From CALJFL01 sp036961205 (lineage in GTDB: Bacteria; Pseudomonadota; Gammaproteobacteria; Pseudomonadales; Halieaceae): DNA of 64,000 nucleotides. Below, in pieces: positions 33,529 to 42,961 of the stretch. The stretch is from positions 1-64,000 of the forward strand of contig JBALVI010000009.1 of assembly GCA_036961205.1 (NCBI GenBank). Direction: 5' to 3'. Numbering within the stretch: the stretch's first letter is position 1; each line of letters opens with the position of its first letter. A program made the translations under genes and the position numbers. A model generated the notes under the pieces. The model had not been told where the DNA came from. It searched no databases and saw only the letters and a program-made list of their open reading frames with translations.

Positions 33529-34719
33529 ATGAAGTTTGTAGACGAAGCAAGTATCAAAGTATTCGCCGGAAGAGGTGGCAACGGTGCCATGAGCTTTCGC
33601 CGTGAAAAATACATCGCCAAAGGTGGCCCTGATGGGGGTGACGGTGGGGACGGCGGTAGTGTGATCATTGAAGCCGATATCGGGCTCAACACCATGGTCG
33701 ATTATCGCTTTGTTCGTAGCTACCGGGCCGAGAGTGGTGAGGGTGGTCGCGGGCAGAATTGTACTGGCAGGAGCGGTGACGACCTGATTCTTACAGTGCC
33801 TGTGGGGACCACCATTATCGATGAAGACAGCCAAGAGATACTGGGCGATCTGTCGGTGACCGGGCAGCAAATTATGGTTGCGCGTGGTGGCTTTCACGGC
33901 CTGGGTAACACGCGGTTTAAATCCAGTACCAACCGGGCACCGCGGCAGTTCACCGCGGGCTCCGACGGTGAGCTTCGGGATCTAAAGCTGGAACTGAAAG
34001 TATTGGCGGATGTAGGCTTACTGGGCTTACCCAATGCCGGTAAATCCACCCTCATTCGCGCCGTGTCAGCTGCCACCCCTAAAGTTGCCGACTACCCCTT
34101 TACCACGCTGGTACCTAACCTGGGCGTGGTTAAGGTGGACTCTCATCGCAGTTTCGTGATTGCCGACATACCGGGGTTGATAGAAGGCGCTTCCGACGGC
34201 GCTGGTCTGGGGATTCGGTTTCTTAAGCATTTGACCCGCAATCGAATATTGTTGCACATCATTGATATGGCCCCTTACGACGGGGTAGAGCCTGCGGATG
34301 CCGCGCTGGCGATTGTCCGTGAGTTACATCGCTTTAGCCCCACGCTCGCAGCCAGGCCTCGCTGGCTGGTACTCAATAAAACTGACCTCATAGATGCAGA
34401 GCAACTCGCTGAACGTCGGGCGGCAGTGTTGGCGGCACTTGAGTGGGATGGCCCTGTCTACGAGACCGCTGCGATCAGTGCTCAGGGTACAAAGCGGCTG
34501 TGTCAGGACATGATGATGTTGTTGGAAAAAGTTTCTGAGGCCGAAGCGTCTGACCCGGAACTGGCGGCAGAAGAGTTTGAGTTGCAGTCGCAAATGCAGC
34601 TGGAGGCCAGAGAGCGTATTGAGCTTCTGCGTACCCAGTATCGTGTCGCCGCTCAGGCGCAGGATTCAGATGATGACGACGATGATGATTATGACGTCGA
34701 AGTCGAATACGTCCCCTAG
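33529..34719 (+). CDS. obgE: GTPase ObgE/CgtA
   Basis: The 396-residue product has the glycine-rich Obg domain (GRGGNGAMSFRREKYIAKGG, GGDGGDGGSVI; residues 1-158) and a G domain with G1 GLPNAGKST, G3 DIPGLIEGASDGAGLG and G4 NKTD. The C-terminus is very acidic (seven Asp in a row near residue 384). It acts in 50S assembly and stress control. rplU-rpmA-obgE is the conserved order. Confidence 0.97.
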   Translation: MKFVDEASIKVFAGRGGNGAMSFRREKYIAKGGPDGGDGGDGGSVIIEADIGLNTMVDYRFVRSYRAESGEGGRGQNCTGRSGDDLILTVPVGTTIIDEDSQEILGDLSVTGQQIMVARGGFHGLGNTRFKSSTNRAPRQFTAGSDGELRDLKLELKVLADVGLLGLPNAGKSTLIRAVSAATPKVADYPFTTLVPNLGVVKVDSHRSFVIADIPGLIEGASDGAGLGIRFLKHLTRNRILLHIIDMAPYDGVEPADAALAIVRELHRFSPTLAARPRWLVLNKTDLIDAEQLAERRAAVLAALEWDGPVYETAAISAQGTKRLCQDMMMLLEKVSEAEASDPELAAEEFELQSQMQLEARERIELLRTQYRVAAQAQDSDDDDDDDYDVEVEYVP

Positions 34720-34727
34720 GAAGCAGC

Positions 34728-35849
34728 ATGTCTGAGCGAACTGAAGTTGCAGCCGCCAGGCGCTGGGTCGTTAAGGTCGGCAGTGCCTTGCTTACCGATG
34801 ATGGACGTGGACTGGATGCAGCTATGATTGGATCGCTCGTGGATCAGCTGAGTTCCCTGCGCGAGCGCGGTATCGAAGTGGTTTTGGTGTCCAGTGGCGC
34901 GGTAGCGGCGGGTGTCGCCCGTCTCGGCTGGAGCAGCAGACCCACGGCTCTCCATGATATCCAGGCAGCGGCTGCGGTAGGACAATCTGGTCTGGTACAG
35001 AGCTACGAAGCTGCGTTTAAGCGCCACGGTATTGTCACCGCACAGGTGCTGTTGGGTCACGACGATGTGATTGCCCGTGATCGCTATCTTAACGCCAGGG
35101 GTACACTAAAAAGCTTGCTGGGCTTTGGTGTGATTCCGGTGGTCAACGAAAACGATACGGTGGTGACGGACGAAATCCGCTTTGGCGACAACGATACGCT
35201 AGCGGCGCTGGTAGCCAATCTCATTGATGCCGACGCGTTGATGCTGCTCACCGACCAGGTGGGCCTTTTCACGACTGACCCTCGAAGTAATCCCGATGCG
35301 ACTCTGGTGGAAACCAGTGACGTTAATGCTCCGGAGTTGGAAGCCATGGCTGGCGAAGGTGGCAGTCTCGGACGCGGTGGTATGGTCACCAAACTGCGAG
35401 CAGCACGCCTTGCCGCGCGCTCTGGCACCGAAACGGTCATTGCCAGCGGTCGGGTTGAAGGTGTCATTGGGGCGGTGGCCGCGGGGGAGAATATAGGTAC
35501 CTGGCTGCGCACCGGGAAAAGGCCGGAAAATGCTCGTAAGCAGTGGCTGGCCAGTATGGTGCAGGTACAGGGCAGTCTAGAGCTCGACGATGGCGCGGTG
35601 CGGGTGCTGCGGGAATCAGGGCGCAGTCTTCTGCCGGTAGGTGTTTGCGGCGTCAGCGGTGAGTTTAAACGCGGCGACATGGTGTCCTGCCGGAATCGTG
35701 AGGGGCGTGAAATTGCCCGCGGGCTGGTTAATTACAGCGCTGTAGAAACCTCACAGATACAGGGCGTTGCCTCGGCGGCGGTAGAAGGCATTCTGGGATA
35801 CGGTGGAGATGCTGAACTTATCCACCGGGATAATTTAGTGCTTGTGTGA
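34728..35849 (+). CDS. proB: Glutamate 5-kinase with PUA domain
   Basis: The 373-residue product has an N-terminal amino acid kinase domain (VVKVGSALLTDDGRGLD, VLVSSGAVAAG, VNENDTVVTDEIRFGDND) and a C-terminal PUA domain from about residue 275. It catalyses the first step of proline synthesis. It follows obgE by 8 bp, as in many gammaproteobacteria. Confidence 0.96.
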   Translation: MSERTEVAAARRWVVKVGSALLTDDGRGLDAAMIGSLVDQLSSLRERGIEVVLVSSGAVAAGVARLGWSSRPTALHDIQAAAAVGQSGLVQSYEAAFKRHGIVTAQVLLGHDDVIARDRYLNARGTLKSLLGFGVIPVVNENDTVVTDEIRFGDNDTLAALVANLIDADALMLLTDQVGLFTTDPRSNPDATLVETSDVNAPELEAMAGEGGSLGRGGMVTKLRAARLAARSGTETVIASGRVEGVIGAVAAGENIGTWLRTGKRPENARKQWLASMVQVQGSLELDDGAVRVLRESGRSLLPVGVCGVSGEFKRGDMVSCRNREGREIARGLVNYSAVETSQIQGVASAAVEGILGYGGDAELIHRDNLVLV

Positions 35850-35869
35850 GTGCCTGGTGACGACACCGG

Positions 35870-37411
35870 CTAGCTCAGCCAGCGCCCCAAAGGGGTTTTC
35901 ACCCAAATAAAGTCCATCAGCTTTTTCATACCTTGCGCGTTTTCGGCGGAGTAAGGGTATGCATTGGGCATTTTGCCACCAAATCGGTCTATGACTATGG
36001 GCATCTCATGGCAATAGCCCCGCAGGCCCTTTTTCCCGTTGACCTGTCCTAGCCCAGAATTTTTGACGCCGCCGAAAGGCGCCTCGGGTATGCCGTAGCT
36101 CACCGCCATATCGTTGATACTGCAGGAGCCGGTCTCGAGAGTGCTGGCCAGACGGTAGCCTTTGGCCTTGTCACTGGTCCAGATATTACCGTTGAGCCCG
36201 AATTCAGAATCGTTAGCCAACGCCAGCGCCTCTTCCTCACTGTCAACTTTCTGAACGCACAGGATGGGACCAAATGTCTCGTGCTGCATTATGTCCATGT
36301 CATGAGTGACGCCGGTGATCAGGGTGGGCTCATAGTACAGGCCGGGTAAGTCGGGGTTTCGTCGTCCGCCGATCAGGATATTGGCTCCTTTGGCGCGTGC
36401 GTCTTCAACATGAGCCTCAATAATCGACATCTGTCGGTCCCAAAATACAGCGCCAACGTCCTCCGCCCAGCCCAACTGTGGGCCTTGTTTCAGCAACTTC
36501 CCCCGCGCCATAACCCGTTGCAGAAAATCCTCATAGACCTGGTCGACCACATAGACCCTTTCGGTACCGCAACAATAGTGCCCGGTATTCATGCAGGACC
36601 CCAGCCAGGCGCCATCAGCGGCACGATCCAGGTCGGCATCGGCGCAAACGATCATGGCGTCATTGCCACCCAGTTCCAGGGTGCAGGGAATAAGGCGGCT
36701 TGCGCAGCTCTGGGCGATAATACGGCCAGTGGCCACGCTACCGGTGAACGACACCTTGTCTATATCGCCGTTGACGATGGCTGCGCCGGTATCACCATCA
36801 CCCAAAAGTACCTGTAAAACGCCCTCAGGCAGGCCGGCATCGCGCAGGATAGTCTCCGCCAGCTTCGCCGAGTAGGGGGTGACCTCCGAGCCTTTGGCTA
36901 CCACCGTGTTGCCGGCAAGAATGGCTTGAACCGCCTGGTTCATCAGCAGTACGAAAGGCGCGTTCCAGGGGGTGATCAGACCTACCACACCCAGCGGTTT
37001 GTAGATGATTTTCAATTGCTTGGCGATGCCCAACACGCCGTGTACCTTGCGCTTGCGCGGCCTTAGAAATTTCTCGGCATTCTTGGCGTAGTAGCACAGG
37101 GAGTCGGCAACCGCGAAAATTTCCATGCTCATGGCGTCGGTGCGTGCTTTACCGGTTTCACCCACTACGGTGTCGATAATCTCGTCCTGACGTTCGAGCA
37201 CCAGCCGCAGCGCGCGCTGCATAATTTTCGCGCGGTCTTTCATGGGGGTTGCCGCCCAGCCGGGCTGGGTCTTTCGTGCCAGCCTAATGGCGCTGGTCAC
37301 GTCCTCGGCGTTGGCACAGATCAGCGTGCCGGTAGGCTCCAGATTGACCGGGCTGCGCAATTGCAGGTGCCGGCGGGAGTCGTTGGATGCAATGGGTTCG
37401 TACAGGGACAT
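35870..37411 (-). CDS. Aldehyde dehydrogenase family protein
   Basis: The 513-residue product from the ATG at 37411 (MSLYEPIASND) has the ALDH motifs GLITPWNAPF, SFTGSVATGR, the glutamate motif LELGGNDA and catalytic Cys in GHYCCGTERV. C-terminal features are ETFGPILCVQ and EAPFGGVKNSGLG. Substrate unknown. The frame is open 20 codons further to 37471, but that stretch contains a perfect operator-like palindrome, so I prefer the later start. Convergent with proB. Confidence 0.88.
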   Translation of the reverse strand: MSLYEPIASNDSRRHLQLRSPVNLEPTGTLICANAEDVTSAIRLARKTQPGWAATPMKDRAKIMQRALRLVLERQDEIIDTVVGETGKARTDAMSMEIFAVADSLCYYAKNAEKFLRPRKRKVHGVLGIAKQLKIIYKPLGVVGLITPWNAPFVLLMNQAVQAILAGNTVVAKGSEVTPYSAKLAETILRDAGLPEGVLQVLLGDGDTGAAIVNGDIDKVSFTGSVATGRIIAQSCASRLIPCTLELGGNDAMIVCADADLDRAADGAWLGSCMNTGHYCCGTERVYVVDQVYEDFLQRVMARGKLLKQGPQLGWAEDVGAVFWDRQMSIIEAHVEDARAKGANILIGGRRNPDLPGLYYEPTLITGVTHDMDIMQHETFGPILCVQKVDSEEEALALANDSEFGLNGNIWTSDKAKGYRLASTLETGSCSINDMAVSYGIPEAPFGGVKNSGLGQVNGKKGLRGYCHEMPIVIDRFGGKMPNAYPYSAENAQGMKKLMDFIWVKTPLGRWLS

Positions 37412-37438
37412 GCGAGGCCTGTGGATGCGAGCGTGTGA

Positions 37439-37466
37439 AGCCAAACTAATAGTCATTAGTTTGGCT
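37439..37466. promoter_or_regulatory. Operator-like palindrome upstream of the aldehyde dehydrogenase
   Basis: A perfect 12-bp inverted repeat, AGCCAAACTAAT and ATTAGTTTGGCT, with a 4-bp spacer. It lies 28 bp upstream of the preferred aldehyde dehydrogenase start and 99 bp before the divergent membrane gene. Size and symmetry fit a dimeric repressor of the TetR or similar kind. No regulator gene lies nearby. Confidence 0.6.
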
Positions 37467-37565
37467 GTCAATGGTCTGTGGCTACTCTCGAAAGACTTAC
37501 GCCCTGCTGGTATGCGGATCGAGTATGGGCTACCTTCTGTGCGCGTCTAGGAATGAGGAGAGCGT

Positions 37566-37937
37566 GTGTCACAGTTTGTTCTGGCTCTGGGAGTAATTAT
37601 TGTTATCTCAGGCTTCTATCTTTGGTTTAACCCCGGAAAATCCGAGTTTCTCATAGACAAGGTATTCCGCAGCCGCTGGCTCTACGGAGCGGCACTCCTG
37701 CGGTTCTTATTGGGGGCGGCGTTAATCGCGGCGGCACCGGCAGTGCAATATTCCCAGGCGGTTGGCCTGCTGGGGTGGTTGTTTGCTCTGGCGGGTTTGT
37801 TGCTGGTTACCTTACCGCCTGCGGTGGTCGATGCTTTGGCTGACAGGCTTGGCAGGGTCTCAGTTTGGCAAATGCGGCTGTGGCTGTCGGTATCAATAGT
37901 GCTGGGCTTATCGCTGGTCTACGCAGCGCTGGCTTGA
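37566..37937 (+). CDS. Hypothetical small membrane protein
   Basis: The 123-residue product has four predicted hydrophobic segments (near residues 4-21, 39-58, 65-84 and 100-121) and no family motif I recognise. GTG start at 37566 preceded by ATGAGGAG at the right distance. Divergent from the aldehyde dehydrogenase, and could share the palindrome between them. Confidence 0.65.
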   Translation: MSQFVLALGVIIVISGFYLWFNPGKSEFLIDKVFRSRWLYGAALLRFLLGAALIAAAPAVQYSQAVGLLGWLFALAGLLLVTLPPAVVDALADRLGRVSVWQMRLWLSVSIVLGLSLVYAALA

Positions 37938-38015
37938 GTTGCCCAGTATTTGAATTACAAAAAAACCCTCAATGTGGAATAATCGCCGCCTTCACGACTT
38001 CAGGCTGATTATTTG

Positions 38016-38876
38016 ATGGCGGTTTCTCCCGCGCTACTGCTCGTTCTCTACTGCATCGCGATCGCGCTGTTTTCACTGTTGGGCGGCTTACTGCCTGGCT
38101 TGGTGCGGATGACGCACACGCGCACCCAGGTGATTATGAGTTTTGTTTCCGGTCTTATGCTGGGTGTGGCGTTTTATCGCCTGTTACCCCATAGCATCGC
38201 GCTACAGCATAGCACCGCCGGCGCAGATGCCGCGGTCTGGTGGCTGATGATTGGCCTGATTGTCATGCTGTTATTGCTGCGTATGTTTCATTTCCACCAG
38301 CATGATTTCAGTGGCGAGGAAGAGCATCATCACGAACATGGTCACGGCCATAGCCACGAAAATGGCACATCGGTGCACAGTTTAAGTTGGGTGGGTATCT
38401 CCCTTGGCCTGGGTCTGCATACCCTGATCGACGGGGTCGCACTCGGTGCCGTGTTGCAAACCCACGCCACTGATGCGACGACTGCTGGTTTGCTCGGTGT
38501 CGGTGTGTTTCTCGCTATTTTGTTGCACAAGCCACTGGATGCCATGTCAATTACCACAATTATGCAGGCTGGCGGCTGGAGCGAGGGCGCCAGGCGTACC
38601 GCGAATATTGCTTTTGCTTTTATGTGCCCGCTTGGTGCGCTGTTGTTTTACTTTGGCGTGGACCTGCTGGGGGATAGCCGGGATTACGTGGTCTCTGCCG
38701 CTCTGGCTTTTTCCGCAGGTGCCTTTATTTGTATTGCTCTCAGTGACCTGCTGCCTGAGGTGCATTTTCACAGTCACGACCGGGGTAAGCTTACCCTCGC
38801 TTTTTTACTCGGTATTATCCTGGCCTACGGAATCGGGGGTCTGGAACCGGCCTCAGTTCATATGGCGGGACACTAA
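38016..38876 (+). CDS. ZIP family metal transporter
   Basis: The 286-residue product has about eight membrane segments and a His-rich cytoplasmic loop (HHHEHGHGHSHENG, about residues 109-122). The metal-site helix motifs are GLGLHTLIDGVALG in TM4 and AILLHKPLDAMSI in TM5. ZIP proteins bring zinc or iron into the cytoplasm. I saw no clear Zur or Fur box upstream. Confidence 0.87.
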   Translation: MAVSPALLLVLYCIAIALFSLLGGLLPGLVRMTHTRTQVIMSFVSGLMLGVAFYRLLPHSIALQHSTAGADAAVWWLMIGLIVMLLLLRMFHFHQHDFSGEEEHHHEHGHGHSHENGTSVHSLSWVGISLGLGLHTLIDGVALGAVLQTHATDATTAGLLGVGVFLAILLHKPLDAMSITTIMQAGGWSEGARRTANIAFAFMCPLGALLFYFGVDLLGDSRDYVVSAALAFSAGAFICIALSDLLPEVHFHSHDRGKLTLAFLLGIILAYGIGGLEPASVHMAGH

Positions 38877-38894
38877 CAAGGGAGTTCAGGCGTT

Positions 38895-39344
38895 ATGGTA
38901 AAGCGAATTATTTATCCGCCTATGTGGTTGGTCTTTGGCATCGTGTTGATATTTGTATTCAACGAAACTCTTCCTGGCGCGCGTTATACCAGCACTGCGG
39001 GTCAGGTTGTTGGCGCCTTGTTAATTCTCATTGGGCTGGCAATGTTGGTGGTGGCAGGTGGGTTGTTCAAAAAGGCCGGCACTGACCTTGTGCCTTTTAA
39101 AAATGTATCCGCTCTGGTTACCACGGGTGTCTTTCGATTTACCCGCAACCCGATGTATCTTGCCATGGCGCTGGTGCTGCTAGGATGTGCCGTGACAGTG
39201 GGAGCCAGTACAGCTTTAATTGTACCGCCCGTCTTTATGGTCATTATCGAGATGCGTTTTATTCGGCCTGAGGAAGTAATGCTCCGGGATCTCTTTGGCG
39301 ATGAATACAACAGCTATTGTCAGCGCGTCAGGCGTTGGGTCTGA
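38895..39344 (+). CDS. Isoprenylcysteine carboxyl methyltransferase-like membrane protein
   Basis: The 149-residue product has four to five membrane segments and the ICMT/phospholipid methyltransferase pattern: LVTTGVFRFTRNPMYLAMAL (about residues 73-92), then E in MVIIEMRFI and LRDLFGDEYNSYCQRVRRW at the C-terminus. Such proteins bind S-adenosylmethionine at the membrane. The substrate in bacteria is usually unknown. It is 18 bp after the ZIP gene and ends 9 bp from the convergent hemH stop. Confidence 0.8.
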   Translation: MVKRIIYPPMWLVFGIVLIFVFNETLPGARYTSTAGQVVGALLILIGLAMLVVAGGLFKKAGTDLVPFKNVSALVTTGVFRFTRNPMYLAMALVLLGCAVTVGASTALIVPPVFMVIIEMRFIRPEEVMLRDLFGDEYNSYCQRVRRWV

Positions 39345-39353
39345 TACCGCCGA

Positions 39354-40436
39354 CTACTGTTGTGCACCCATTTCGGTCGCTAAGGTCTTAGTCAGCTGCG
39401 GTTCACTAACCTTTGGAATCCAGCCCTGAAGATTTTCAATAACCAGCTGTGAAAGAGCATCAATGTGCTCGGGTTCTGCGTTCAGGCACGGAATGTATTC
39501 AAAGCGCTCGCCCCCCGCCTCGAGAAAGTAGTCCCGATTCTCCTCGCCAATTTCTTCGATGGTCTCCAGACAGTCCGCTGAGAATCCCGGACAGACTATC
39601 TGCACGGATTTAACCCCTTTCTCCGGCATCGCCTTCAATGTCTCATCCAGGTAGGGCTGCAGCCAGGGCTCGCGGCCAAAGCGTGATTGAAAGCAGGTCA
39701 TGTGTTCATCTTCGTTAAGCTCGAGTGCCTGAGCTAGTAATCTTGAGGTCTTATGGCAATGGCAGTGATAAGGGTCGCCTTTGTCCAGGTAGCTTTGGGG
39801 TTCACCATGGTAGGAAAAAATCAATTTATCAGCGCGCCCGTGCTCATTCCAATGGTCGTGAACTTTTTTAGCGAGCGCTTCAATATATGCGGGGTAGTCG
39901 TGATATTGAGCAACAAACCGTAGATCAGGCAGCCACCGTCGGCGAGTGAAATCCGCAGCCACCGCGTCAAAGGTAGATGCAGTCGTGGCGCCGCTGTACT
40001 GGGGGTAAAGTGGCAAAATCAGCAAATGGCGAATCCCGCGTTGCAGTAGCGAGTCCAGGGCCGAGTCGATAGAGGGCTGAGCGTAGCGCATGGCAAAATC
40101 GACAATAACATCTGTGCCCAGCTTCTGAGTGAGATCAGCCTGCAGGGCGACGGCTTGAGCCTGGGTATGCACCATTAAGGGCGAGCCCTGTTCGGTCCAT
40201 ATCTTGCGATAGGAGGCTGCGGAGCGCGATGGTCTAATATTGAGAATCACGCCATTCAGTATTAGCCACCAGAGCAGGCGCGGCACCTCAACCACCCTTG
40301 GGTCTGACAGGAATTGCTTCAAATAGCGGCGCAGCGCACCTTTCTCGGGTGCGCTGGGCGTTCCCAGGTTGGTTATCAGTACGCCGATTTTGGGCTGTTC
40401 GCCGTGATCAAATTTTTCAGTGTTGGTATATTTCAT
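39354..40436 (-). CDS. hemH: Ferrochelatase
   Basis: The 360-residue product has GVLITNLGTPSAP, the catalytic His region KLIFSYHGEPQSY and the late glutamate region FSADCLETIEEIGEENRDYF. It inserts ferrous iron into protoporphyrin IX. The start at 40436 (MKYTNTEKFDHG) is preferred over an ATG 20 codons upstream, whose Pro-rich product does not look like HemH. Confidence 0.94.
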   Translation of the reverse strand: MKYTNTEKFDHGEQPKIGVLITNLGTPSAPEKGALRRYLKQFLSDPRVVEVPRLLWWLILNGVILNIRPSRSAASYRKIWTEQGSPLMVHTQAQAVALQADLTQKLGTDVIVDFAMRYAQPSIDSALDSLLQRGIRHLLILPLYPQYSGATTASTFDAVAADFTRRRWLPDLRFVAQYHDYPAYIEALAKKVHDHWNEHGRADKLIFSYHGEPQSYLDKGDPYHCHCHKTSRLLAQALELNEDEHMTCFQSRFGREPWLQPYLDETLKAMPEKGVKSVQIVCPGFSADCLETIEEIGEENRDYFLEAGGERFEYIPCLNAEPEHIDALSQLVIENLQGWIPKVSEPQLTKTLATEMGAQQ

Positions 40437-40629
40437 AGTGCTGCCAATATAAGGATGTGGTGGTGGCTTGCCAAGCCCGGGATGACTGCAAAGCAATAAT
40501 TTGGAATGTTTTTGGCGATTAATATTCGACTCTATGGTTTAGAGCCTTAGTCTGGCTTTATGCATATTGAAGGGTTTCCAGCCTCTGCTGGTGGTAAAGT
40601 GAGCCCTTCGCCGGGCTATGGAGATTTTC

Positions 40630-42069
40630 ATGAGAACTGTACTTATTTCACTGCTGACAATGGCCGTGCTAACGATAACCAATGGGGCGCTGGCGTCAAA
40701 CACAGAAGCCATGATCAGCTATCTCGATAGCTCCACCGATAAATACGGGAAGTTGGCATTAGCCATTTGGGACAAGGCAGAACTGGGTTATCTCGAAACC
40801 GAGAGCTCCGCGCTCCTGCAGGCCACCCTGGCAGCAGAGGGTTTTTCGATAAAATCGGGCGTGGCGGGGATTCCTACGGCTTTTGTTGCTAGCTACGGCA
40901 GCGGTCAGCCGGTTATCGGTATGCTCGCCGAGTTTGATGCGCTGCCTGGTATTTCACAATCTGCCAGCCCCGTCCGGGAAATTCCAGAGGGGAAAACAAC
41001 AGGTCACGCCTGCGGTCATCATCTGTTCGGCGCAGGCTCGACAGCGGCGGCCATAGCGGTGAAGCAGTGGATGGAAGCCAATGGTGTAGCCGGCACATTG
41101 CGGCTATACGGTACGCCAGCAGAAGAGGGTGGGTCTGGCAAAGTGTATATCGCCAGAGCCGGTTTATTTTCCGATGCTGACGCGATTTTGGCGTGGCATC
41201 CCTCTGATATTAATCGTGCCTCCCCCAGCTCCACCCTGGCCAATAAATCGGCTAAGTTTAGATTTCACGGGGTGTCTTCTCACGCAGCCATTGCACCTGA
41301 GCGGGGTAGGTCAGCACTGGATGGTGTAGAAGCGATGAACTTCATGACCAATTTACTCCGCGAGCATGTACCGCAGGAAACCCGTATTCACTACGTTATT
41401 ACCAGTGGCGGCTCTGCGCCGAATGTAGTTCCGGACTTTGCCGAGGTGTTCTATTACGTGCGGCATCCGGATGCAGAAATCCTGAAGGGTCTTTGGGCGC
41501 GAGTCATGCAAACAGCCGACGCCGCGGCGTTAGGGACAGGCACAACGGTGACCTCCGAGGTAATCCATGGCAATCACAGTGTTCTGCCCAATGAAACGCT
41601 GGCCAAGGTCTCGCATAAGAACCTGTCGCGGGTAGGCGGAGTCACTTATGACGCAGCAGAGCGCGACTTCGCGGCCAAAGTGACCGAATCGCTGAATTTA
41701 CGTCAGGACCTTTCAGGGCAGGAGCAGCGTATCGAGCCCATGGTTTTCGAACAGAATATGGGTTCTACCGATGTAGGAGATGTCAGTTGGTTGGTGCCCA
41801 CCTTTGAAATGCGTGCCGCGACCTGGGTGCCTGGCACCAAAGCGCACACCTGGCAGGCGATTGCCGCCGGCGGAACCTCGATTGGGGTAAAAGGCATGAT
41901 GGTGGCGGCAAAGACTCTGGCCCTGACTGCAGCAGACTTATTTCAGCAGCCGGAGACGCTGGTTGCGGCACGGCAAGAATTCGAGCAAAAGCGCGGTGCT
42001 GACTTTAAATATGAGGCCCTGTTGGGTGATCGCTCTCCGCCTCTGGATTATAGAGCGGGTGTTCGATAG
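40630..42069 (+). CDS. Exported M20-family amidohydrolase (AbgB-like)
   Basis: The 479-residue product has a signal peptide (MRTVLISLLTMAVLTITNGALAS) followed by an M20D metallopeptidase domain: GMLAEFDALPG, GHACGHHLFGAG, GTPAEEGGSGK and a late MGSTDVGDVSW. The closest named relative is the p-aminobenzoyl-glutamate hydrolase subunit AbgB. The ATG at 40630 has GGAG 8 bp upstream and gives a compact signal peptide. A nested hairpin (40569-40609) lies just ahead of the gene. Substrate unknown. Confidence 0.85.
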   Translation: MRTVLISLLTMAVLTITNGALASNTEAMISYLDSSTDKYGKLALAIWDKAELGYLETESSALLQATLAAEGFSIKSGVAGIPTAFVASYGSGQPVIGMLAEFDALPGISQSASPVREIPEGKTTGHACGHHLFGAGSTAAAIAVKQWMEANGVAGTLRLYGTPAEEGGSGKVYIARAGLFSDADAILAWHPSDINRASPSSTLANKSAKFRFHGVSSHAAIAPERGRSALDGVEAMNFMTNLLREHVPQETRIHYVITSGGSAPNVVPDFAEVFYYVRHPDAEILKGLWARVMQTADAAALGTGTTVTSEVIHGNHSVLPNETLAKVSHKNLSRVGGVTYDAAERDFAAKVTESLNLRQDLSGQEQRIEPMVFEQNMGSTDVGDVSWLVPTFEMRAATWVPGTKAHTWQAIAAGGTSIGVKGMMVAAKTLALTAADLFQQPETLVAARQEFEQKRGADFKYEALLGDRSPPLDYRAGVR

Positions 42070-42099
42070 TGATTGTTCGCGCGGCGTCTGGAGACTGAT

Positions 42100-42900
42100 A
42101 TGGCATTGATGGACAAATTCCGGCTCGACGGGCAAGTCGCGATCGTTACCGGCGCTGGCAAGGGTATAGGCGCAGCGATTGCGCAAACTTTTGCCGAGGC
42201 TGGTGCCGACATTGTACTGGCGGCCAGGACTCAATCGGATCTTGAGCGTGTCGCTAAGCAGGTTGAGAGTTTTGGTCGCCGTGCACTCGTGGTGCCCACC
42301 GATGTGCTGGATTTCGAACAATTACAAAATCTCGCGGATCTCGCCCTGAAGGAATTCGGTCGTCTGGATCTGCTGGTAAATAATGCTGGAGGCTTCCCAC
42401 CAAAACCGGTGGCGAACACCAGTGCCAGAGATTTCGAAGCCGCGTTTCGGTTCAACGTGACCAGCGCTTTCGAGTTGTCCCGTATTTGCGCGCCGCTGAT
42501 GGTTGAGTGTGGTGCCAATGGCGCGATATTGAACATCTCATCGGTCGCCGGTCATCGACCTACACCCTGCTTCGCTGCCTATGGCACCGCCAAGGCTGCC
42601 CTGTCTTATCTGACTCGCGAGCTGGCCCAAGATTTTGCCCCCAAAGTTCGCGTCAATGCTATTGCCGTGGGCTCGACCAAAACCGATGCCTTGAATACGA
42701 TACTTACCGATGAAATAGAGCAAACGATGATTGAACTGACACCCATGGCCCGCCTGGGCGAGGTCGAGGATATTGCTCTGGGAGCTCTCTATTTGTGTTC
42801 CCCCGCAGCGAGCTATGTTACCGGTGATATTCTTGCCGTAAACGGCGGCATGGAACGGCTAAATATGGCCATGCCTCGCGCCTGGGGTGGAATGGGATGA
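42100..42900 (+). CDS. Short-chain dehydrogenase (7-alpha-hydroxysteroid dehydrogenase-like)
   Basis: The 266-residue classical SDR has the cofactor motif TGAGKGIG (residues 17-24), LVNNAGG, catalytic Ser in ISSVAGH and YGTAK as YxxxK. The pattern GGFPPKPVANTSARDFEAAF...FNV and the TDALNTILTDEIEQTMIELTPMARLG segment resemble E. coli HdhA. GGAG precedes the ATG at 42100. First of a run of catabolic genes, so a hydroxyacyl or hydroxysteroid substrate is possible, but not shown. Confidence 0.85.
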   Translation: MALMDKFRLDGQVAIVTGAGKGIGAAIAQTFAEAGADIVLAARTQSDLERVAKQVESFGRRALVVPTDVLDFEQLQNLADLALKEFGRLDLLVNNAGGFPPKPVANTSARDFEAAFRFNVTSAFELSRICAPLMVECGANGAILNISSVAGHRPTPCFAAYGTAKAALSYLTRELAQDFAPKVRVNAIAVGSTKTDALNTILTDEIEQTMIELTPMARLGEVEDIALGALYLCSPAASYVTGDILAVNGGMERLNMAMPRAWGGMG

Positions 42901-42961
42901 TAGTTGGGTGTCTAATGATGCACGTTTTAGCAGTCACAATTGGCAACAGGAGAATATGTAA

